This document shows, piece after piece, positions 1-6,879 of a DNA stretch of 64,000 nucleotides. The notes beneath the pieces were generated by a model. It was given only the letters and a program-made list of their open reading frames with translations. It did not search any database and was not told the DNA's origin. The stretch is from contig JBQTIU010000022.1 in assembly GCA_052387815.1 (NCBI GenBank), positions 124,001-188,000 on the forward strand, read 5' to 3'. A program made the translations under genes and the position numbers. Origin of the DNA: JBQTIU01 sp052387815. GTDB taxonomy: Bacteria; Pseudomonadota; Alphaproteobacteria; CACIAM-22H2. The stretch's first letter is position 1; each line of letters starts with the position of its first letter.

Positions 1-1
1 G

Positions 2-1270
2 GTGTTCGTCCGCCTCAAACCGTGGGACCAGCGGACCCGCAAGCAGCAGGACATGACGCAGGAGATCTTCCCGAAGGTGCTCGCCGTCCCCGGGGCGCGC
101 GCCTTCGCCGTCAACCCGCCGAGCCTTGGCCAGCGCGGCTTCCAGCCGCCTATCCAGTTCGTCATCGGCGGCTCGGATTACACGACCTTGCGCGCCTGGC
201 GCGACCGCATCATCGAGCGGGCCGGGCGCGACCGCCGGTTCCTCAACCTCGATTCGAACTTCCGCGAGAACAAGCCCGAGCTGCGCGTCAAGATCGACCG
301 CAACAAGGCGGCCGACCTCGGCGTATCGATCGACCAGGTCGGCAAGACCCTCGAGATCATGTTCGGATCGCGCGAGGTCAACACCTATGTCGACCGCGGC
401 GAGGAATACAAGGTGATCGTCCAGGCGCGGTCCGAGGACCGCGCCACGCCGGCCGACCTTGCCAGCATCTTCGTGCGCTCGAACTCGACCGGCCAACTCA
501 TCCCGCTGTCGAACCTGGTATTCCTCGCCGAGGCGGCGGGACCGCAGGAGCTCAACCGGGTCGACCGGCTGCGCTCGATCACCATCTCGGCCTCGCTCGC
601 GCCCGGGTTCCCCATCTCCGACGCGCTCGAGACGCTCGAGCGGGTCGTCGCCGAGGAACTGCCGCCCGAGGTCAGGATCGGCTATCAGGGCCAGAGCCGC
701 GAATACAAGGAGTCCTCGAGCAGCCTCTATGTCACCTTCGGGCTCGCCCTGGTCATCGTGTTCCTGGTGCTGGCCGCCCAGTTCGAGAGCTGGATCCACC
801 CGTTCATCATCATGCTCGCGGTCCCGCTCGCCGTCACCGGCGGCCTGTTGGCGCTGTTCCTCATCGGCATCAGCCTCAACGTCTACAGCCAGATCGGCAT
901 GATCCTCTTGATCGGGCTGATGACGAAGAACGGCATCCTGATCGTCGAGTTCGCCAACCAGCTGCGCGATCAGGGCAAGGACATCCCCGAGGCCGTGCTC
1001 GAGGCGGCGGTCATCCGGCTGCGGCCCATCCTCATGACCTCGATCTCGACCGTCGCCGGCGCCGTGCCGCTGGTCATCGCGGTGGGCGCCGGCGCCGAAA
1101 GCCGGGCCTCGATCGGCTGGGTGATCATCGGCGGCGTCTCGGTGGCGACCGTCCTCACCAGCTTCGTCGTCCCGGCGCTCTATCTGCTGCTCGCCGGCTT
1201 CACCCGGCCGATCAACTCGGTGGCCCTGCGGCTCGCCGCCATCGAGCGCGGCCGCGCTGCCGCCGAATAG
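2..1270 (+). CDS. RND multidrug efflux permease, C-terminal part
   Basis: This is the last 422 residues of a hydrophobe/amphiphile (HAE1) type inner-membrane RND pump, which drives proton-coupled drug efflux with a periplasmic adaptor and an outer-membrane channel. The frame is open to the window edge, so the true start lies upstream; full-length members are about 1,030-1,050 residues. The first half reads as the second periplasmic porter/docking loop. The last third has the hydrophobic helices TM8-TM12, including the AAQFESW segment and the GLMTKNGIL helix typical of AcrB relatives, and then RLRPILMTSISTVAG. The adaptor gene is not visible and presumably lies to the left. Family assignment is secure; the substrate is unknown. 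Confidence 0.93.
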   Translation: MFVRLKPWDQRTRKQQDMTQEIFPKVLAVPGARAFAVNPPSLGQRGFQPPIQFVIGGSDYTTLRAWRDRIIERAGRDRRFLNLDSNFRENKPELRVKIDRNKAADLGVSIDQVGKTLEIMFGSREVNTYVDRGEEYKVIVQARSEDRATPADLASIFVRSNSTGQLIPLSNLVFLAEAAGPQELNRVDRLRSITISASLAPGFPISDALETLERVVAEELPPEVRIGYQGQSREYKESSSSLYVTFGLALVIVFLVLAAQFESWIHPFIIMLAVPLAVTGGLLALFLIGISLNVYSQIGMILLIGLMTKNGILIVEFANQLRDQGKDIPEAVLEAAVIRLRPILMTSISTVAGAVPLVIAVGAGAESRASIGWVIIGGVSVATVLTSFVVPALYLLLAGFTRPINSVALRLAAIERGRAAAE

Positions 1271-1343
1271 GGCGGCTGGGGCTGCCTGGGGCCGGCCCGG
1301 GCATTGACGACTAACGCCGTGATTCGCCATACACATCGCGTTG

Positions 1344-1374
1344 ATCTAATATTTTCGGTATCCTCATATTAGAT
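1344..1374. promoter_or_regulatory. Palindromic operator of the ArsR regulator
   Basis: A perfect 9-bp inverted repeat, ATCTAATAT (1344-1352) and ATATTAGAT (1366-1374), is separated by 13 bp and lies directly in front of the ArsR-family gene. It is much more AT-rich than its surroundings. It covers a possible -35 (TTGATC, 1341-1346) and -10 (CATATT, 1365-1370), so a bound repressor would block RNA polymerase. AT-rich palindromes of this kind are the known targets of BigR/SqrR-type ArsR proteins. Autoregulation is inferred. Confidence 0.75.
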
Positions 1375-1379
1375 TGGCA

Positions 1380-1739
1380 ATGAAGCCTTGCCCCATGGAT
1401 ATAGCCGACCTCGAACGCAGTGCTCTCAAGGCCAGCGCCCTCCTCAAGGCGATGGCCAACCAGCGGCGCCTCCTCATCCTGTGCTTTCTCGCCGACGGGG
1501 AAAGATCGGTGGGCGAACTGGAGGGACTCGTGGGTCTCCGCCAATCGGCGCTGTCCCAGCACCTGGCGCGCCTGCGCCGCGACGGCCTGGTCACCACCCG
1601 CCGGGTGGCGCAGACGATTTACTACTCGCTGGCAGGCCGCGAGCCGCAGGCGGTCATCGAAACGCTGTACGCGCTCTATTGCGAGCCCGTGAAGGCCCCG
1701 CTCCCTCCCGCCGCTCGCACGCCGGAGGTCGAAGCCTGA
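1380..1739 (+). CDS. ArsR-family transcriptional regulator, SqrR/BigR type
   Basis: A 119-residue winged-helix repressor. The HTH recognition region reads ALSQHLARLRRDGLVTTRR and is followed by the wing segment IYYSL. Two cysteines, C35 in ILCFLADGERS and C101 in ALYC, are 66 residues apart. This is the spacing of the redox pair in Rhodobacter SqrR (C41/C107) and Xylella BigR (C42/C108), which form a disulfide or polysulfide link when sulfane sulfur accumulates and then release DNA. No arsenic-type CxC motif is present. TTG at 1374 and ATG at 1395 are alternative starts, and no Shine-Dalgarno sequence decides between them. A palindrome overlaps its promoter. No sulfide-oxidation gene is adjacent in this window, so the regulon beyond itself is unknown. 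Confidence 0.88.
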   Translation: MKPCPMDIADLERSALKASALLKAMANQRRLLILCFLADGERSVGELEGLVGLRQSALSQHLARLRRDGLVTTRRVAQTIYYSLAGREPQAVIETLYALYCEPVKAPLPPAARTPEVEA

Positions 1740-1789
1740 GAGCCGGTCCGGTTTTTTTTGTTAACCCATTGTAAACGCTAAATTTTGTA

Positions 1790-1805
1790 TGTGATTCCGG
1801 TCACT
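1790..1805. promoter_or_regulatory. CRP/FNR-like binding site
   Basis: TGTGA, six bases, then TCACT closely matches the CRP consensus TGTGA-N6-TCACA. It lies about 80 bp upstream of the small gene beginning at 1886 and follows an AT-rich stretch after the ArsR gene. The match alone is suggestive, and no promoter elements at a standard distance were confirmed. Confidence 0.4.
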
Positions 1806-1885
1806 TACGGCGGCCGAGAAAGGGGGTAATGTGCCTCGCAGTTGGCGCTGGGACTGCCCGGCGCTGGCGGTAAGGAGCGAGGAAC

Positions 1886-2074
1886 ATGACCAGCACCTTG
1901 GAGGCCCGCGAGCTCTACGGCGGCGGCGAGTTGCCGGATGCGGTTATGGATGAATTGCGAGCGCGGGTGGAGACCTACGAGTCGTCCGAGCCGCCTGGCG
2001 GGCCGCATGACTCGCGGCCGGTGCTGTGGCTTGCCGGCACGCTGCGCCGCATGCTGGGCTGCCGGTCCATGTAG
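1886..2074 (+). CDS. Hypothetical small protein, 62 aa
   Basis: A short soluble reading frame with a good ribosome binding site (AAGGAG nine bases before ATG). It begins MTSTLEARELYGGGELP and is charged in its first half, with no signal peptide or membrane segment. I do not recognise the family. Its stop codon TAG falls inside the GTAG that opens a GC-rich dispersed repeat, so the C-terminus may be set by the repeat. Expression is plausible from the ribosome binding site alone. Confidence 0.5.
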   Translation: MTSTLEARELYGGGELPDAVMDELRARVETYESSEPPGGPHDSRPVLWLAGTLRRMLGCRSM

Positions 2075-2117
2075 GGTTTATAACTCGCCCGGGCGGGTCG
2101 TCAGACCCGCCCCTACA
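2071..2117. repeat. Dispersed REP-like palindromic repeat, copy A
   Basis: The segment opens with GTAGGG and ends with CCCCTACA. Its core is a perfect hairpin: GGGCGGGTC (2091-2099), loop GTCA, GACCCGCCC (2104-2112). The same GTAGGGGCGGGT...ACCCGCCCCTAC pattern recurs near 44.5, 55.9, 59.4 and 60.0-60.4 kb. It begins at the stop codon of the 62-residue gene. Confidence 0.8.
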
Positions 2118-2223
2118 AGCCGCCCCCGCCTTGCGAGCGGAGGCGACGTGCTTTTGCGCCCTTGCTTTGCCGCCAGGCCGGCATGCGCCTATAATCGGAG
2201 GGATCGTTTTCAAAGAGGTCGAT

Positions 2224-2838
2224 ATGCGCCGGGCCATCTCGACGGCGTTGCGTTTGGCGTTGCTGGTCGCCCCGGCCCTGACCTTGCACCCTGTGGCGGC
2301 GAGCGCGCAGAGCGTCGATCCGAGCGGACCGGGCCAGCTGCGCAGCACGGCTTATGCGGACATGCCGGCCGGCCTTGCCATCGCGGTGCGGCCGCTCGAC
2401 AACTCGCCCACCAATTTGCGCCTCAAGTCGAGCTTCATCTCGGCGCTCGGTCGCCGCGCGCTGGGTGTCAAGGAACCGCCGGCCCGACTGGTCCTCAATT
2501 TCGAAACCGAGGTCCAGCAAACCGGCCGGCGCGCCGACGGCCCCTCGCTCGGCGAGGTGCGGGGCGACCGGCACGACCAGGAGGTTCGCCTCAACGTGTG
2601 GTCGACGACGCGGGACAGCTTGCTGCTCGGCCGGCAGAGCCAGGGCACGGGCGCGACCGGGGTGCGCTACGTTCTTACCGCCACGCTCGACGAGTCGGGC
2701 GGCCGGCGCCTGTGGCAAGGCGAGGTCAGCTATGACGGCGGGCCGCCGGACGAATTTTCCGCCCTCTCCGCCCTGGTCCCGATTTTGGTGGACGAAATCG
2801 GCAACACCGTTCGCCACCGCGGTTTCCGCCTCGAATGA
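2224..2838 (+). CDS. Hypothetical secreted protein, 204 aa
   Basis: The first 29 residues are a Sec signal peptide (MRR, a hydrophobic stretch, then VAASAQS), so the mature protein should be periplasmic or surface-attached. The mature part is rich in beta-prone segments (LVLNFETEVQQ, RLNVWSTTRDSLLLGRQ, YVLTATLDESGGRRLWQGEVSYDGG), like small periplasmic DUF4136-type proteins. No family can be named firmly. The frame extends further upstream, but ATG at 2224 gives the signal peptide directly. The stop overlaps the next start as ATGA, so it is translationally coupled to the macrodomain gene. Confidence 0.75.
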   Translation: MRRAISTALRLALLVAPALTLHPVAASAQSVDPSGPGQLRSTAYADMPAGLAIAVRPLDNSPTNLRLKSSFISALGRRALGVKEPPARLVLNFETEVQQTGRRADGPSLGEVRGDRHDQEVRLNVWSTTRDSLLLGRQSQGTGATGVRYVLTATLDESGGRRLWQGEVSYDGGPPDEFSALSALVPILVDEIGNTVRHRGFRLE

Positions 2839-3371
2839 ACCCGGCGGCGATCCCGTCGATGCGGGCGGAGCAGGGCGACATCACGCGCTTCGCTGGCGAT
2901 GCCATCGTCAATGCGGCCAACGAAACCCTGCTTGGCGGCGGCGGGGTCGACGGCGCCATCCATCGCGCTGCCGGGCCCCAACTCCGGGCGGAGTGCCGGA
3001 CGCTCGGCGGCTGCCCGACCGGCGAGGCCCGCATCACGCGCGGCTACCGGCTCGAGGCGAAATACGTCATCCACACCGTCGGCCCGGTGTGGCGCGGCGG
3101 CGGACACGGCGAGGACGGACTGCTGGGGTCCTGCTATCGAAACTGCCTGGCCCTGGCCCGCCGGCATGACGTGAGGAGCCTCGCCTTCCCGGCCATCAGC
3201 ACCGGCGTCTATCGCTTTCCGCTCGAGCGTGCGACGCGCATCGCGCTCGAAACGATCGCCGCCGAGCTCGCGGCAAACCCGGATTTGAGCGTCACCTTCG
3301 TCTGTTTCGACGCATCGACCCTTGCCACCTACCGCGCCGTTCTCGCCGACCTCCACTCGGCACGGGCTTAA
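2835..3371 (+). CDS. Macrodomain protein, ADP-ribose binding/hydrolysing
   Basis: A stand-alone macrodomain of 178 residues of the YmdB/MacroD type, which removes O-acetyl or protein-linked ADP-ribose. The diagnostic motifs are in order: GDIT near residue 14, AIVNAANETLLGGGGVDGAI around 23-42 with the catalytic-loop Asn and the glycine-rich ribose loop, then FPAISTGVYRFP near 122. All expected binding residues are visible. It overlaps the upstream secreted-protein gene by 4 bp and meets the SMR gene tail to tail with a 4-bp overlap. The physiological target is not shown by context. Confidence 0.93.
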   Translation: MNPAAIPSMRAEQGDITRFAGDAIVNAANETLLGGGGVDGAIHRAAGPQLRAECRTLGGCPTGEARITRGYRLEAKYVIHTVGPVWRGGGHGEDGLLGSCYRNCLALARRHDVRSLAFPAISTGVYRFPLERATRIALETIAAELAANPDLSVTFVCFDASTLATYRAVLADLHSARA

Positions 3372-3685
3372 AGGCTGGTGTAGCTGAGCCCCGCGATGCC
3401 GGCGACGATCAGCGCGATGCAGACGATGCGGGTGAGCGTTCCCGGCTCGTCGAAGAACAGGATGCCGAGCGTGGCGATGCCCGCCGCCCCGACGCCGGTC
3501 CAGATTGCATAGGCGGTGCCCATCGGGATCGTCCGCACCGCCTGGGCGAGAAAGACGAGGCTCGCCGCCATCGACGCCAGCATACCGAGCATCGGCCATG
3601 GGCGGGTGAGCCCGTGCGACAATTTGAGCCCCACCATCCAGCCGATCTCGGCGCCGCCGGCGAGCGCCAGGTAGACCCAGGCCAT
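3368..3685 (-). CDS. sugE: SMR-family exporter, SugE/Gdx-like
   Basis: A four-helix small multidrug resistance protein of 105 residues. The essential membrane glutamate is present (E13 in AGGAEIGW). The sequence IPMGTAYAIWTGVGAAG and the helix-1 GLKLSHG segment match the SugE/Gdx branch, whose characterised members export guanidinium in exchange for protons; EmrE-type polyspecific pumps differ here. It lies 9 bp downstream of a TetR-family gene on the same strand, so the two are probably one operon with the regulator controlling the exporter. No guanidine riboswitch was recognised upstream. Confidence 0.9.
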   Translation of the reverse strand: MAWVYLALAGGAEIGWMVGLKLSHGLTRPWPMLGMLASMAASLVFLAQAVRTIPMGTAYAIWTGVGAAGIATLGILFFDEPGTLTRIVCIALIVAGIAGLSYTSL

Positions 3686-3694
3686 GCGAGCGAG

Positions 3695-4351
3695 TCAGGC
3701 CGGGCCCACCGACTCGCGCTCACCGGCGCGCATCCACTTGCCGAGGATGCAGCCGTAGAGCCGGTCGGCCTCGGCGAGCCGCCGGGCGAGCCAGGCGCGC
3801 GTGGTCGTCTGGCCGGGCGAGGAATCGCTGGCCCACACCGCCACCGTCGCCACGAACAGCCAGGTGAGAGCGATCTCCTCGAGCTGGCGGCGCGGCGGCG
3901 GCGCGTCGATGAGCGCCGCCTCGCGCACCCACTGGACCGTGCGCGATAGCCGGAACACCAACGCCGCAAGGTGGTGCGGATGGCCGGGATAGAGTTTGCC
4001 GAGCAGCATCCGGCCGGTAAGCTTGCGGTGGGCCCCGAGCGCATCGAGCCAGCGCAGGATCGCGTGCGCGATTCGCTCCGCGGCCGGCAATTGCGCATAG
4101 CCGGCCTCGGGGGTCGCCAGCATCGCCCGGTCGGCGACCGACAGCCAGGCCTCCGCGACCGCGTCGGCGTCGCGGAAATGGCCGTAGACGTCGGCGAGCG
4201 ACAAGCCGAGGCCGGCGGCGACCCGATTGAGGCGCAGCGCGTCCCAGCCGACGCGCTCGGCCTCGACGAGGGCCGCATGCATGATCTTGTCCTTGGGCTC
4301 GGCCGCCGCGGGCGGTGTGCGCGGGCCGGCCCGGCGGGGCTTGCGGGGCAT
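3695..4351 (-). CDS. TetR-family transcriptional regulator
   Basis: A 218-residue regulator with an N-terminal TetR helix-turn-helix (KIMHAALVEAERVGWDALRLNR, then VAAGLGLSLADVYGHFRDAD) and a helical ligand-binding C-terminal half. The chosen ATG gives MPRKPRRAG; an ATG seven codons upstream is also open. The recognition segment departs slightly from the usual LYYHF (here VYGHF). It directly precedes the SugE-like exporter and is likely its local repressor. The ligand cannot be deduced. Confidence 0.85.
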   Translation of the reverse strand: MPRKPRRAGPRTPPAAAEPKDKIMHAALVEAERVGWDALRLNRVAAGLGLSLADVYGHFRDADAVAEAWLSVADRAMLATPEAGYAQLPAAERIAHAILRWLDALGAHRKLTGRMLLGKLYPGHPHHLAALVFRLSRTVQWVREAALIDAPPPRRQLEEIALTWLFVATVAVWASDSSPGQTTTRAWLARRLAEADRLYGCILGKWMRAGERESVGPA

Positions 4352-4507
4352 GGCCGGCCATGGTAGCCGCAAGCGGCGGCGCTGTCAGCAGGCGCGAAAG
4401 GCCGGCGCGTGGCGAGGGCCGGAACTCGCCAGGCGGTCCGTATCGGCGTATAGTCTGCGAGTCGGGCGGCGGGGCATTGTGCCGCCGCCCTAACCCCTCG
4501 GGAACCG

Positions 4508-5365
4508 ATGCCGGCCATTCGCCTCGGTCTTCTTCGGCTGCTTGCGGTCGCCGTCATGGCGCTCTCGCCCGCCGTGGCGCTGGCCGTCGAGGTCGACCTC
4601 GAGCTGGTGCTGGCGGTCGACGTCTCGCGCAGCATCGACGGCGATGAATACGCGCTCCAGAAACAGGGCTACGCCGAGGCCTTCGCTCACCCGGCGGTGA
4701 TTCGCGCCATCCAGTCGAACCCGCTCCGGCAGATCGCGGTCACTGTGGTCGAATGGGGCGGATCCGATTTCCAGAAGGTGGTCGTTCCGTGGACGGTGCT
4801 GTCCGACGAGGAGAGCGGCACGCTGTTCGGAGAGGCGATCATGCGCGCCCCGCGCTCGTTCTGGGGGTGGACCTCGATCAGCGGCGCGATCGATTTCTCG
4901 GCGAAGCTGTTCGGGGCCGCCGGCCTCAAGGGGACGCGGCGGGTGATCGACGTCTCGGGCGACGGCATCAACAACAGCGGCCGGCCGGCGGAACTGGCCC
5001 GCGACGAAGCGGTCAAGGCCGGGATCGTCATCAACGGGCTGGTGATCATGAATGATCGGCCGACCCCGGGCGTGATGCCGCGACCGCAGCCGCCGCTCGA
5101 CGATTACTTTCGCGGCTCCGTGATCGGCGGACCGGGCGCCTTCGTCATCGCGATCGAGGATTTCACGACCTTCGCCTATGCGATCGTCAACAAGCTGATC
5201 AAGGAGATCGCTGGCCATCCCCCGGCCACTGCGCACGCCGGGCTGGTGCGCGGGGTGGGGAATTCGTCATCCGCCGGCGCGCCGGCCACGAGCTTCGGGG
5301 ACGAACGCGAAGGTTCAGAATTGTTGGTCCTTGAGCGACCGGAACAGAACCATCCCGGTCAATGA
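4508..5365 (+). CDS. DUF1194 family secreted von Willebrand A-like protein
   Basis: A 285-residue protein with a Sec signal peptide (residues 1-26) followed by a vWA-like fold. A MIDAS-type metal site is visible as D38-x-S40-x-S42 in AVDVSRSID, and VIDVSGDGINNSG and INGLVIMND are further signature blocks of DUF1194. Family members are alphaproteobacterial periplasmic proteins of unknown function. The last ~50 residues after EIAGHPPAT are low complexity and unlike the family. They overlap by 51 bp a convergent small gene that has a good ribosome binding site, so the tail may be a recent extension. Confidence 0.88.
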   Translation: MPAIRLGLLRLLAVAVMALSPAVALAVEVDLELVLAVDVSRSIDGDEYALQKQGYAEAFAHPAVIRAIQSNPLRQIAVTVVEWGGSDFQKVVVPWTVLSDEESGTLFGEAIMRAPRSFWGWTSISGAIDFSAKLFGAAGLKGTRRVIDVSGDGINNSGRPAELARDEAVKAGIVINGLVIMNDRPTPGVMPRPQPPLDDYFRGSVIGGPGAFVIAIEDFTTFAYAIVNKLIKEIAGHPPATAHAGLVRGVGNSSSAGAPATSFGDEREGSELLVLERPEQNHPGQ

Positions 5366-5536
5366 CTCGCAGGATAGGGTCTTCAGCGTCGAGGGGTCGT
5401 CGACCCGCCCCAAACGGGCGTAATCGATGTCGTCGACGAGCTTGAACAGCGCCTTCACTTCCCAGACGATCTTCGGCGTTTCCGCCTGGACGTAGCGCTG
5501 CCCCACGGCGACGGGCTTTCTATTGTTCAACGGCAT
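5315..5536 (-). CDS. Conserved hypothetical small protein, 73 aa
   Basis: A short soluble protein beginning MPLNNRKPVAVGQRYVQ, with the pattern GQRYVQ, WEVKALF, ARLGRVDDPSTLKTLS. It resembles small uncharacterised alphaproteobacterial proteins in which a Trp-Glu-Val strand is followed by an RVDDPSTxKT segment. The chosen ATG has a strong GGAGGGAG ribosome binding site, whereas the frame upstream is cysteine- and proline-rich and looks untranslated. It overlaps the end of the convergent DUF1194 gene by 51 bp. Function is unknown. Confidence 0.7.
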   Translation of the reverse strand: MPLNNRKPVAVGQRYVQAETPKIVWEVKALFKLVDDIDYARLGRVDDPSTLKTLSCESLTGMVLFRSLKDQQF

Positions 5537-5770
5537 CTCCCTCCGTCGTCCTTGCCGAACGAGCCCTGGCGCGGGCGCGCCCTTGTGCCCCGCGGGCTGG
5601 CCGATATTGTGATTGCAGACCGAAAAGATACCGCCAAAGATAAAGGGCCAAGACGATTTTGCAAGGGACGGCAATGACGGGAAGCCGGATGGCGATGCGT
5701 GTCACGGGACCGATGCCGGTTTCGATCGCCTCCGGCGCGCCGGCCGACCCAGCGCTCGGCCGTTAGGCCC

Positions 5771-6463
5771 ATGGCGCTCGTCGAAACCGTCGGCCTCGCC
5801 CGCGAGTACCGGATCGGCGCCTTGACCGTGCGGGCCTTGCGCGCCGTCACGGTATCGATCGAGGCCGGCGAGTTCGTGGCCGTGATCGGGCCCTCGGGCT
5901 CGGGCAAGTCGACGTTCCTCAACCTGGTCGGCTGCCTCGATACGCCGAGTGCCGGCGCCTACCGGTTCGACGGCGCCGACGTCTCCGGCCTGGATGGCGA
6001 TGCGCGCGCCCGCATCCGCAACCGCAAGATCGGGTTCGTGTTCCAGACCTTCAACCTGCTGGCGCGCGCCAGTGCCGCGGGAAACGTCGAGCTGCCGCTC
6101 ATCTACGCCGGCCTTGCGGCGGGCGCCCGCCGCCGACGGGCGCACGCTTCGCTCGCCGCGGTCGGCCTTCTCGATCGCGCCCGGCATCGGCCCTCGCAAC
6201 TCTCCGGCGGGCAGCAACAGCGCGTCGCCATCGCCCGGGCGCTGGTGAGCGACCCCATCCTGATCCTCGCCGACGAACCGACCGGCGCCCTCGATACGGC
6301 GACCGGCCAGGAAATCCTCGACATCTTCGACGCGCTCAACCGCCGGGGAATCACCATCGTCATGGTGACCCACGAGGCCGAAATCGCCCGCCGAGCGCGG
6401 CGCATCCTCACCTTCCGCGACGGCCTGGTGACCGGCGACGACCGGTTTCAAGGTGCGCCATGA
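5771..6463 (+). CDS. ABC transporter ATP-binding protein, MacB/LolD type, orphan
   Basis: A 230-residue ATPase with every nucleotide-binding motif intact: Walker A GPSGSGKST (40-48), Q-loop FVFQTFNLL, signature LSGGQQQRVAIARAL, Walker B ILADEPTGALD and switch His in VTHEAE. The FQTFNLL and NVELPLIYAG segments place it with MacB/LolD/YknY ATPases, which power mechanotransmission permeases acting on lipoproteins, toxins or peptides. No FtsX/MacB-like permease lies on either side, so its partner must be encoded elsewhere or be lost. The start is the ATG after GGCCGTTAGGCCC; 24 upstream codons are open but basic and unlike the family. Confidence 0.88.
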   Translation: MALVETVGLAREYRIGALTVRALRAVTVSIEAGEFVAVIGPSGSGKSTFLNLVGCLDTPSAGAYRFDGADVSGLDGDARARIRNRKIGFVFQTFNLLARASAAGNVELPLIYAGLAAGARRRRAHASLAAVGLLDRARHRPSQLSGGQQQRVAIARALVSDPILILADEPTGALDTATGQEILDIFDALNRRGITIVMVTHEAEIARRARRILTFRDGLVTGDDRFQGAP

Positions 6464-6602
6464 GGTTCCCAGCCCCGGCGACCTCCATCCGACTATCGGG
6501 ACAGGCCCTAAGACCCAAGCAGCGAGTCGCTCGGGGGCGCGCACCGAGCAAGAGGCGGTTGCCCGGGGGCGATCGTAGCTTTTTCCGCCCGTGCCGATAA
6601 CC

Positions 6603-6878
6603 ATGGCCCCCGCATTTCGCGTTCCCGAACGGCGTGGTAAGGTCGCGTCGATCCGATACGGACAATCGCCGATGACGATCGACGGGCGCTTCATCACGAC
6701 GGCGGGACTCGAGCTCCAAGGCATCCGCCTTTCGCCCGGGCGCGCGGACGAGCTCGCCCGCGAGGTGGACCGCCTCAACCGGGTCTGCCTCGGCGCCGCC
6801 CGACGGTTCGGCGTCGACCGCGATCCGTCGGAGTTCCTGTCGCTGCTGGTCGAACTGAGCTGCAAACGGACAGGCTGA
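6603..6878 (+). CDS. Small hypothetical protein, possible amidase partner
   Basis: A protein of about 91 residues (starting MAPAFRVPERRG; ATG at 6591 and 6672 are alternatives). Its C-terminal half is helical and charged (IRLSPGRADELAREVDRLN, then FGVDRDPSEFLSLLVEL). It ends one base before the start of the amidase gene, so the two are almost certainly co-translated. Small helical subunits in this position are known for amidases, for example GatC with GatA and AtzG with AtzE. By context I propose a similar accessory role, but no family signature was recognised. Confidence 0.6.
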   Translation: MAPAFRVPERRGKVASIRYGQSPMTIDGRFITTAGLELQGIRLSPGRADELAREVDRLNRVCLGAARRFGVDRDPSEFLSLLVELSCKRTG

Positions 6879-6879
6879 C

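Noticed and set aside
1752..1759. Run of eight T after the ArsR gene as an intrinsic terminator
   Set aside because: The sequence before it (AGCCGGTCCGG) cannot form a stem with a workable loop, so a hairpin-plus-T terminator is not supported.
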